Source: Austropuccinia psidii
Lineage: Eukaryota; Basidiomycota; Pucciniomycetes; Pucciniales; Sphaerophragmiaceae
Assembly: GCA_023105745.1 (NCBI GenBank)
Contig: JALGQZ010000015.1
Location: 5,107,499-5,171,498 of the forward strand
Length of the DNA: 64,000 nucleotides
Reading direction: 5' to 3'
Shown piece after piece: positions 25,561 through 35,600 of the stretch. The position numbers and the translations under genes were made by a program. Under the pieces are notes generated by a model, which did no database searches, was not told where the DNA came from, and saw only the letters and a program-made list of their open reading frames with translations. Positions within the stretch are counted from its first letter, which is position 1. Each line of letters starts with the position of its first letter.

Positions 25561-26072
25561 TTTTCTTTGGTTGGCAAGAGCTACTTTTCCCAATTCAGGA
25601 AGTGGTGATACAGATAGTTTCTGGCCACTATTGAGCAGTGTGCTCCCCTGTCAATTATCAATGGGTGTTGAGAATTGTCAATACAAACAGTCATCCTTGT
25701 GGCTGTCCCATGTATATATTCCATTCCTTTTGTTGGTGTAACTAGGAATATCTGTGCATCTTGTGTGTTTTTACACAAGTTTTTGTTTGCAGTGTCTTGT
25801 GGCATGCCTGCTTCTAACTGTATTTCCTGAACTTCTAGTGGTGTTTCCTCTTGGTACTCCACTAGAAATTCCTCTCTTGGGTCTTGTTCTTCATCAGATT
25901 TTTCTCTGATGGCATCACCAATAGAGTCTGATTTAGAATACTCTGTGGGGGATTCCTCCTCTGGGACTTGCTCAATGACATAGACTTTCTCCTTTGCCTT
26001 TGGACAGTCACTGGCATAATGTTCTGTTGAACCATGATTATGAAAAGAATTCTTCTTAGTCCCTTCTGCCAC
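25561..26072 (-). pseudogene. Zinc knuckle and protease of element L, broken
   Basis: The zinc knuckle reads FHNHGSTEHYASDC, so the first two Cys are no longer in place. The protease active site reads IIDRGAHCS where M and P2 have DSG. An acidic linker (DEEQDPREEFLVEYQEE) lies between them. Upstream, the sequence jumps directly to the Gag coiled coil: the capsid segment, about 750 bp in M, is gone. Confidence 0.8.
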
Positions 26073-26112
26073 TTTTTCTCCAGGGATTCACGTTTTGGTA
26101 GACATTAAACAA

Positions 26113-26465
26113 TTATTTTAAGTCTTGATCCAGACATTCCCTGTCCCTTTTGCAGTGGTTCTGTTCTTCAAAGACTTTATTCAGGCTTTTATTGGTTTTT
26201 TCAGATGTTTTTCTCAATTGAGCTTGGCCTTCTTGAAGGGTTTTAACAATTTTGTCCATGGAGGCTGTTAATGTTTTCATCCTCTCATGGCTTTCTTGGA
26301 GCTCTGCAAACTGCTTTTGAGTTTTCTCTTCATCTTGTGACATTTTTAACCACAGTTCATCACTGTTCAACTTACTCTCAGATGCAAAAACACTGTGTTC
26401 ATTCTGAGTGGGGTAATATTTCTATTATTGGGGCTACTGATTCTAGAAGTATGTACATCTATTTC
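26113..26465 (-). pseudogene. gag: Gag coiled-coil segment of element L
   Basis: The frame 26113-26370 carries the heptad-like segment (QKQFAELQESHERMKTL, MDKIVKTLQEGQAQL) that precedes the capsid in the siblings. It ends in a stop right after the ECLDQD motif. The upstream side is cut by the solo LTR at 26466. Confidence 0.8.
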
Positions 26466-28380
26466 TGTGTGAGCCTTGAGGTATATTTTACATACCCAAA
26501 TAGGCCACAATTACCTTAAAAAGAAAATTTGAATTATGCAAAACTCATAAGTCATGCATATATCCAAAATTCATCATTTTCAATTTCAGAAAAGATGAAT
26601 AACTTTTTATTGAGTAGGTAAATCCATGGATTTAAGACCAGATTTGGATTCTACACAAAAATTCACCTAGGGTAGCTCCATAGAGTGAATAAGCTCAATT
26701 TAAGTATTTGAGGTGGTAAAATGGAAAATACTTCAATACCACATCATTAATACCACATAAAAGATCCGTGAAAATTTTTGTTTTTCTTGATTTTTAGCCA
26801 AAATAATGGGAAAGTGAGAAATCCCATGTTACATATACACTAAGAATAGTGTTATGCATGTTTTGAGCACTTAATATCATGGTATTCTTACATGGGCTTT
26901 TGGTACACCCATAGTGGATATCTCACTTCAAGCTTAAATTACTATTTTGACATAAAAATTAGGCAAGGGGGACAAAAGACATCAAAGAGAGCCAGGGTAC
27001 CCAACTTCTGAGGCCTCAGAGGCGTGGATAGCTCCAGAGCATGGATCCATGGCTCATCTTGGCCCAATTGGTAAACTAAAACTCTTTGGGAACTTGGTTA
27101 CCAAGTTACACCTACTGTAATCATAAGAAAAATAGCAAATAACCTGCTATTTTGACGTGCCAAGGAGGTAATGAGCTACTTAGACTCCTGTAACCACGTC
27201 AATTCTTGATGACTTTCCATGACTAGACCCTAAAAGAGTAATTAAACCCTTTTGGGATCCATATTCATTGATTTACCTCATAGCAACCAGCAAAATACTG
27301 CTATTTGCAATTCTACGTAGAAATGAGGTAAAAACTTCAAAAATTCATTAAAAATACAATTCTTAATGAATCCTTCTGAAACTTTCAGGACTAATGAAGA
27401 ACTGTATTATCTATGGTACAACCAAAAAGAATTATGGTTTTACTAGTAAAATTAAAAGTTTTACTTACAGTCCATTTTTGACCATTCTACGTGAAACACT
27501 GAATCTTCAAAAATTCATAGTAATTACAACCTGTGATGAAATTGGCAATAACATTGATAACTTTGAGAAATCAATGATTATTTTAGAATAAAAGAAGATT
27601 TACAGATGTTACTCCTTTTATTCTTAACCATATTGGGGTTGGTAGTCACGTAAAAGCATTAATTAAGTAATTATGATAATCTTACGTGACAACAAATGAT
27701 GCAATCATTAATCCAAAAGGGTTTATTGTTTTCTCACTCACTGTTTTTTCAGTTTGCTCCATGGCACGCCTCTGTGAGCTGTTGTTGACTTAAAAGAAGC
27801 CTCTTCTTGCTGTTTTTTCCTAATCATCATCTTATCAATTTATTAAATCATTATTACCAACAAGTAAGTATTAGTTAAAAGCGATTCTTAAGTGTTTTAA
27901 ATCTTTCAAAATCATCCAGAAAGAAGTGAAATCATAGAATCCAACTATATTTTGTTGTAATACTGTTATAAATCCTTTTGATCCCTTAAATCCACAATTC
28001 CACGTCAAATTTCTCTACTCTTACCTATCAATAAGTTCTTTGGAGTATTAGTGAGTCATTTATTCTTAATTCTTAAAGTTTTTCTCTAGTAATAGTTTTC
28101 TTCAAGAATTATCTTTATAATTATTCTTGCAAAAGATAATTATATATTAAAATAATTTTATTATTTTAATAAAGAAGTTTTTATTATTAAATTCTTCTTG
28201 TAATTGATTCTTGTAGACAATTACTTGCTCACTGTTAAAATCACTAGTAGTGCTTAACACGTGAAAGAAATAATTTTTAATTATTTAATTGTGGTTATAA
28301 TAATATTTTATTATTATATTTCATAAGAACAGACATAGTACTATTGATTAATATTAATATTATCATCAGTTTCATAGTCA
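26466..28380. repeat. Solo LTR of family C (about 1.9 kb) inserted in L gag
   Basis: It replaces nothing: Gag sequence of L stops at about 26465 and resumes at about 28381, as the intact M sequence shows. Plus-strand ends are TGTGTGAGCC and TTCATAGTCA. ACATCT flanks the insertion at 26455-26460 and 28380-28385, but five extra bases stand between the left ACATCT and the TG. Its first 1.08 kb is homologous to 56830-57912 in inverted orientation. It holds no protein-like frame. Confidence 0.72.
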
Positions 28381-29153
28381 CATCTTACATTCTGGCTCTT
28401 GTGTACTTATTTCACCAAGTCCAATGGACTCTGAATAATTGGATCTGACCCTCTCTTCCTTTGGTTGAAAGAGGTCTTGTTTTTTCCCTTGTATCCTTGT
28501 CTTCCCCAGGAAACTACCTGGGATTGTGAAGAATGGTGACGCGTGGCCACTGATCTGTGGGTTCCTCAATTGTGTGAAGCTTCTGGAGAGCTGGTTTGGT
28601 CTACTCCTTGTGATCCTGGAGGAATCTGAGTATGCGCTGTCTGGGTCAGCTTTTCTTCTATAGATTGGATAGTGGCTTGATTCTCCTTATCCTGGTTTCC
28701 CTCTCCTCCAGAAGTCTGAAGTTCCTGGTGGGATTCCAACCTTTGGTTATTACCATAAAGCGTTTGAAGTCTATCTCTTTGAGCCATATCTTCTGGAAAC
28801 TTTCTCCAAGTTCTACCCAGTGGGATGCTAGGTTGAACCTCTTGTTGTCCATGCTCCATTTAAAAAGGTCTTTGAGCAGTTGGTGGAGCTGAAGAACTTG
28901 ATCCATATTCTTCCAGTCCTCTGGTTTGAGGTTTCTGTTGAATTGGAAAGTGAATGGCACAGTGGGTAGGATTTTCCTCAGTGTCTTTCCATCCACCACT
29001 GTGTCCAAGGTGTCTTATTCCAGGTCTTCTGGTTCTGGACAAGCCTTCTCTGTCCTCTGGCTGGTTCCTTGGGATTCCAAGTTTTCTGAGGTGTACAGAT
29101 GACATATCAATGTTTGAAGGCATTCCACAACTTAATTTTCTTAAGTTATTTAC
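28381..29153 (-). pseudogene. ORF1 exon B and Gag N-terminus of element L, overlapping frames, broken
   Basis: Two reading frames overlap. One holds the ORF1 domain (NLKPEDWKNMDQVLQLHQ, WSMDNKRFNLASHWVELG), open from 29008 to 28658. The other holds the Gag-Pol N-terminus (LRKLGIPRNQPEDREGL, MEHGQQEVQPSIPLGRTW), in pieces 29174-28860, 28859-28566 and 28569-28378 shifted among frames. The 68-nt intron is recognisable at 29086-29153 (GTAAATA to CCTCAG), with the Gag-Pol ATG at 29105-29103 inside it. Confidence 0.75.
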
Positions 29154-29221
29154 CTTTGACTGTGCGTTGTACAAATTTATTGTCTACTTCTTTGGGCAAT
29201 TTTCCTTCAGAGGTTACAACT

Positions 29222-30641
29222 TGTCAGGGTGACTCTATGATATAGCTTCAAAATGATAATAAAAGCTATAACTCTGAGTGTGACACGGAAAGAGTGATGT
29301 CATTCAAGTGAGACTATGAGTAAAAGGGCTATAATAAAATAATTTAGTGATGGTGTGTGTTGCTGATAGCCATGGGTGAAGTGTTTTCCTGTTGGTTTAC
29401 AATAACAAACCCTACAATAATTACAGCTTATAATTATAACATGTTAAATTATAAGGGGACCACTTCTTTCAAGAATTTATACCACATAAGAATATTAAAA
29501 ATGGATGCTGTATTAGCCTCCTGGTGAGGAAAAGCCTCCTTTTATCTTGTTCTAGGGTAGTGGGAGGTGGTTTACCTCTGAACACGACCACACAGTGAAC
29601 GTTTTCCCTACTGTGGGCTGGTTTGTGGTTCTATACACTCAATACAGACCGGTATTGGGTGTAAATGTGGCTTTAGAACCACAAGTAGTCATTTTTACCC
29701 TATACAGGGTGAAGGGTTTCATTAATGGAGTTTACAGGTGTATTCTGGTTGTTCTGACGCGTCAGAAGCTGTATAGAACCTGTATGAACCTCTGTATTTG
29801 ACTGAACTATGAGGTATGGAATTATAAACAAGATTCTCTGTCTGTTTTGACACCTCATAATCATACTTATGGGATAGTATCCCTCAGTAAAGGTGTATTG
29901 GCCAAGCTATGGGATTTCAACGTTAAAACTGCTATAGCTTTGTCTGTTTTTTGGATATTGAGCTCAAAATTGTTTCATGGTTCAGCCTCAAATATGATCT
30001 ACCCAATTGTACCTCATTTGGTATGGTTAACATCAAATATGGCAAAGTTATGCCATGTACAATTCTTCTTGTACACATTTATGATTTGTCCAAAAACTGT
30101 ATGGAGCTTGTTTGCTCAATATCTTTTGTTCTCAATAGGATATGGGGAAATGTATGGCACCTTTAGATATTGCTGATTGTGCTCTTTCCAAAAAGACCCC
30201 ACTTGAGGTATCTCACACTAAAACTGTAGAAGTTAGATGGGAGCTGAATAATTTAATCACCCTTATGTGACCTTATTTTGGTAATAGCTTCTTTAATTCT
30301 GAGGCTAGCTCAGTTTGGCTAGTACCATTGGATAGCCCTGACTTGGAGATTTAATTTGAATACCCATTTGATGGGGTAAAGCCTCTTCCTCTGGATTTCA
30401 GATGAGAGGTGAAAATTAAGGTTTATGCTCAGAAATACCTTTGAGCTGGAATAACTTTGTTGTTCTTTGTCCTATGATGATGGGACTTGTATATTTGGAA
30501 AGAGGTGATTTTATTCTTCCTTTTGATACCTTTTGACTTAATTTGGCCCAGCTCCATGTTTTGGTGGTATCTTGAATTCACCATTGGTTTATAGTATTTG
30601 GCTTTCATGCCTGTGCTCCGGTTTTGAGTCCCAGGCTGACA
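29222..30641 (-). repeat. Solo LTR (1420 bp) inside ORF1 exon A of element L
   Basis: The ends TGTCAGGGTG and CAGGCTGACA are flanked by a perfect 5-bp target duplication CAACT (29217-29221 and 30642-30646). The L sequence on both sides joins colinearly with 38590-38889 of M. It is related to, but clearly different from, the L and M LTRs. No coding content. Confidence 0.92.
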
Positions 30642-30646
30642 CAACT

Positions 30647-30880
30647 GGTTTAATTATTGAAACCTTCCCTGTAAAAGTGATTAAGGTTGGCTTACCTTGT
30701 ATTGATGAAGGGTTTGGTGGCTTTCTACTTCCCTGGGTGCCAATTGTTGTCCACTTCTTTGCTGTAATGAGGCCTTCACTATACCTCTTTCCTTTTCCCT
30801 TGCCTCCCTCTGTTTCTAAGGGTGTCACTGGTATGTTGGCTGGTGACTGGATTTCAAGTCGTATGAAATTTTATTCCACT
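30647..30880 (-). pseudogene. ORF1 exon A of element L, split by a solo LTR
   Basis: The remnant matches exon A of M (KGKGKRYSEGLITAKKW, SIQGKPTLITFTGKV). The splice acceptor TTTGATTCAG before TGGAAT is preserved at about 30878-30888. The rest of the exon lies at 29154-29221 on the other side of the solo LTR. Confidence 0.75.
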
Positions 30881-30888
30881 GAATCAAA

Positions 30889-31166
30889 CAGGAGAAAGAA
30901 GGCCAATTGTCAGTTAAGACTTCTAAAAATGCTGTTTCCACATCTAAGAATGGCCACTGGGAAATATATTTCTATATTATACCCTTTTATTATGACAGTG
31001 AAATTCAAATTATCAATTACAACTCAAAAAATACAGCTTGTGGATTTCTGGTACACTGTTTGTATACCAGTATCTCACAGATCAACTTATAATTAACAAG
31101 TTTAATCTGAAAGTTCTTATTTGAAGGGAAATTCAAATTATCAATATACCAAACCACATCTCAAAT
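30889..31166. other. Leader remnant of L and short junction
   Basis: Up to about 31115 the sequence follows the M leader (for example the CACACTGTTTGTATACCAGT region). After that no similarity is visible until the P1 LTR starts at 31167. The L primer site and 5' LTR are missing. Confidence 0.6.
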
Positions 31167-31221
31167 TATTAGCCTGTGACTCAAAGCCAGAGCACAAGCA
31201 TGACAGCCAAAATACCATAAA
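31167..31221 (+). repeat. First 55 bp of the P1 5' LTR
   Basis: It reads (TA)TTAGCCTGTGACTC..., which is TGTCAGCCTGTGACTC with a changed terminus. It continues after M at 42440. The last five bases (ATAAA) are the M target duplication. Confidence 0.85.
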
Positions 31222-32661
31222 TGTCAGGATGAAACTATGATGAAGGTGTAAATAGGCTAAATACAACTTTATCTATGTTTGTGACACAGTAAAACAGTTT
31301 AAAAAAGAGTTATAAGGTTTAAAAGATATTTTAATTTAAGATAAAAAGGGCTTTACTATATTTGATGTAGTGTTGGTGAGCGCTTTTCAAAGCCCCGGGT
31401 GCAGCTTTATCTGTTGGGTTACAATAATAAAAGACTACAATAATTAAATCTATAATTATACCTGATTATTAACCAAGAGTAAAACTGTTTTTGACAGTTT
31501 ACTACGTAGGTTATTCAAGAGCAGGATGAGGAGATGATTTTGGCTGTGAAAAGCCCTCCTTTTATCCTGAAATTGGGGTGGGAAGGCTGCTAGACCTTTC
31601 CACATAGAGGAAGTGAAGATTTTTCACTCTCCAGGACAGGCTTGTGGTTTGCAAACAGCCTGTATACCCTGTATTGGGCTCAGATGTGGTTTTAAAACCA
31701 CATCTGGGCGGTTTTCACCAATACAGGGTGAAAATTTTCATCTGGAGACCTCACAGCCTGATTCTGACGTGTATGATGCGTAGAATGCTGTACAGAAACT
31801 GTATGGGATCCCAGTATTGGCTGACATATGAGGTATTGAAGTAAAAACATGCTTCTTCATCTATTTGACACCTCATATTCATGATTATGGGATATTATCC
31901 CATGGTAAGGCTGTATATGACAGCAGGTGGGATTTTGGCCTTAAACCAGCCATACCTCTGTCAGTTTTTGAGATATCATGCTCAAAGTTGGTTCTTTGGA
32001 TAGCCCTGTATGAGCTCTACACAATGGTACCCAATTTGGTATGGTTATCATTGAATATGGCAAAGTTATCCCATGTACAAGGTTTTTTGTACATAGGTGT
32101 GGTTTGGGCAAAAAGCTGTATTGAGCTTGTTTGCCTCATAACTTCTGTTATAGTTGAGATATGAAGAAGTAGATGGCACCATCAGATAGCCCTGATTGTC
32201 CTTGTTCCAAAGATACCCCACTTCAGGTATCCCACACTAAAACTGTAGAAGTTAGATGGGAGGTGAATGTTTTGTTCACCCTTATTTGGCCTGAAATTGA
32301 CCATAACTCCAGTAATATTGGTGCTGGCTCAGTTTTGCTGGTACCATTGGATAGCCCTGGCTTAGAGCTTCATTTTGAATACCCATTTGATGGGGTTAAG
32401 CCTCTCCTTCTAGATTTTAGATGAGAGGTGAAAATTAAGGTTTATGCTCAGCAATAACTTTGAGAAGGAATAACTTTGTTATTTCTTGTCTTATGGTGAT
32501 GGGACTTATATTTTCAGAAAGAGGTGAGTTTCCTCTATCTTTTGATACCTTTTGAGCTAATTTGGCTCAGCTCCATGTTTTGGTGGTATCTTGGCTATAC
32601 CATTGGTTTATGGTATTTTGGCTGTCATGCTTGTGCTCTGGTTTTGAGTCACAGGCTGACA
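31222..32661 (-). repeat. 3' LTR of element M (1440 bp)
   Basis: Plus-strand ends are TGTCAGGATG and CAGGCTGACA. It is nearly the same length as the de-nested right LTR. It carries the double hairpin at 31681-31734: CAGATGTGGTTT/AAACCACATCTG, then TTTTCACC/GGTGAAAA. Confidence 0.93.
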
Positions 32662-32673
32662 TACCCTCCCTCT
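32662..32673 (-). promoter_or_regulatory. Polypurine tract of element M
   Basis: AGAGGGAGGGTA on the minus strand, adjacent to the 3' LTR and 12 bp behind the Pol stop. Confidence 0.82.
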
Positions 32674-32685
32674 AAAGAAGGCTCA

Positions 32686-35600
32686 TCATTGATGAGACTG
32701 TTCAGTCCTCCTAGAGGCTCTGAATCTCCTTAAGTGAAGGTTCCCATCTGGTATGGCATCTCCTGCCAACCATTTGTCTTTTTCTGCTGTCTGGTTCTTG
32801 AATCTGACTAGGTATTGTCTTTGATCCTTCCCATTGAGTCTGATCTTCCTGGCCCTGATGATCTTACTCACAGGTCCAGGGGATTCTTCCACTTCCACTA
32901 TCTCTTGTGGTGTGGGATTCTTTTTCCTGGAAGGGAATTTATCCTCCTCTGTCTGGAAGTATGGTTTGACCAAACTCACTGGAAAGACTGGGTGTTTCCT
33001 GGAAAACTCCTCATTGAGCTTGACCTCTACTTCATTCTTCCCTATGAACTTAATGATAGTGAAGGGCCCTACAAATGAGTCTCTCATTTTCTTGGGTCCC
33101 TTGAGATTGTTAAAGTTCAGTGTAGACACTCACACCTGGTCCCCTTCCTTAAAGTCAGGTTCCATATGTGATTTGTCCCACCTCTGCTTGTTATACTCTT
33201 TGGCCTCAGCTATGAATTTGGCAGCAGTGTCACAGACTTTCTTCCACATATCATGGAAGTCTTTGGCTGTGGGGTGGATGGTCAGAAGATTTTTCTTCAA
33301 GTGATCCACAGGTAATAGGGGATTCCACCCTTTCTCTACCAAGGCAGGTGTTTTTCCTGTGGTGGAGTGCTGACCTGTGTTATAAGCCAGTTGGACAGCT
33401 GGTAAGAGGGTAACCCAATCATGGGTGTATCCCTCATGGTCCTTGTATTCCATGCCATAGGCACAGAATCTTCTGAGGATGTCCTCCATTGTTTGGATCA
33501 TCCTTTCAGCTAGGCCATCTGTTTGTGGATGGTAAGCTGTGGAAAAAGCAGGTTTGGTACCAAGCATGTCATATAAGTTAGTCCAAAATTCAGATGTGAA
33601 TTTTGGGTCCCTATCACTAATGATGATCTTAGGGACTCCACAGGTAGATATGATGTTATTCCAAAACAACAGAGCAGTATCCATGGCTGTGTCTTCTTTA
33701 TGGCATGGTAGACACCTCATGCTCTTGCTGAACCTATCAACTATGATCAAACAGGAATTGTAGTTTTCTTTGCCTCCTGGGACAAGTCCTGTAACCCAGT
33801 CCATGTTGATGGTTTCCCATGTGTGCTTGGGTTCTTCTATGTGTTGAAGTAACCCATACTTCTTCCCATGTTTCCTATTTGCCTTTTGGCATCTCTCACA
33901 AGTGTTGATGTATTCACTCAACTCTTGTTCTCACTTGGGCCACCAAGCTGTGCTTGCTACCATCTTGTTTTTCCTGTCCTCACTCATGTGTCCCATATAG
34001 GGGCAGTCATGGCATTCTTGTAGGATCAATGAGATGTGGTCTCTGTCTACCACTGTGAGTGCACTTGTGTGCTTTTCTCTGTGGTAGAGCAGGCCATCTA
34101 GAAGACAAAACCTATTGTCCTTATAGGCCCTCAACCAGGGTTCTTCCAGCTGGGTTTCCAGTTCTGGACTCCTGTACTTGTGTTGAAGGAGTTGGAGTAG
34201 TATGCTACACTGTTTGTGTTTGGCATAAGACTTCTGTGCTGCACTGAAGAATTCATTTTGCAGGTCTGAGGAGCTTATTCCCAGTATGGGAGTTTCTGTC
34301 CCTTCTGAGTCAGTGTCTCCACTGTCAAGGGTACCACTTTCTGGTGCCCATTCAGATATTCTGAAGTTCTTCCTCCTATCTATTTTTATGAAATGGATAG
34401 AGATTTTTCCTGCAACTTCTGGGTCATAAGCTGGATTGCTTTGGACATTGTCCAGTGGCCATCTGCTGAGGCCATCTGCATTGGTATGGCTTTTACCTTC
34501 CTTGTATATGATGGTCATGTTCCCTCTATACTCCTGGATAGCTATTTGCCATCTCAGCATATGTCTATTAGTAGTCTTCATGTTTAGTAAAGACTTCAAG
34601 GCTGTGCAGTCTGTGTAGACTTCAAAGACTTCACCCTCCAAATAATAATGGAGTTTTTCTAGAGCCCAGACTAGACATAGACATTCTGTCTGGGTGGCCC
34701 CATACCTGGCTTCTGAATCTTTCAGCGGCCTTGAGATGTAGTAAATTACTCCTTCTCTTGGTTAACCATCCACAATGTGTCTTTGGTGAAGGGCTGCTCC
34801 TAGGCCTTGACTGCATGCTGCATCTATATATAACTTTAATGGTAGTTCAAAGTCAGGTAATATGAGCACAGGTGCATTAGTGAGTTCATATTTGATCCTC
34901 TCATATGCATCCCTCCTTTCCTTGGTTGTTTCAAAAACTACATCTTTTGAACATAACTTGTATAAACTACTAGTTATGTGTGCAAGATTTTTGATATGGT
35001 TTCTGTAGTAGCTAGCAAACCCAGAGAAAGATTGCATCTCTTTGATGCTCTTTGGTACTGGTTTCTGCAGTACTGCTGCTACTTTATTCTGGTCAATTGC
35101 CAGACTAAGACCTGAGACTTTATGTCCTAGAGCCAGTAACTCTTGTTGGCCAAAATTGCCCTTTTTAAGTCAAATTTTCAGATTTATGGGTGTGCATTTG
35201 CTTAGCACTCTGTCTATGTATTGCACATGGTCTTCCCATGTCTCTGAGTATACAATGATATCATCAATATATACTACCATCCAGCCTTCGAATATTTCAT
35301 CTTGAAATATTGTGTCCATCATCCTTTGGAAGTGGGCTGGTGCATTCTTGATTCCAAATGGCATTCTGGTGTACTCATATATGCCCATATGGCATATTAT
35401 TCGGAGTAATTTCATGGAGTTTGGTTTAACCCCATTTTGGTGGAAGCCTTTCATACAATCCATCTTGCTTATGTATTTGGCTTCGGCCAGCTTATCCAAG
35501 GCATGAGGTATCCTTGGTATAGGGTACCTGTCTGCTTTTGTGTAGTTATTCAGGGCTCTGAAGTCCCCACACAATCTAGACTTGCCATCATGCCAGGTGA

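Larger units (their letters stand above)
20787..31115 (-). mobile_element. Element L: degraded Ty3 chromovirus, 5' LTR lost
   Basis: A minus-strand relative of M, P1 and P2. The 3' LTR is 20787-22118. Pol and Gag remnants run leftwards from the leader at about 31115. Two solo LTRs interrupt it: 26466-28380 in gag and 29222-30641 in ORF1 exon A. The capsid-coding part of gag and a piece of the RT palm are deleted. The leader fades out at about 31115 and no 5' LTR follows before the P1 LTR begins at 31167. Confidence 0.85.
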
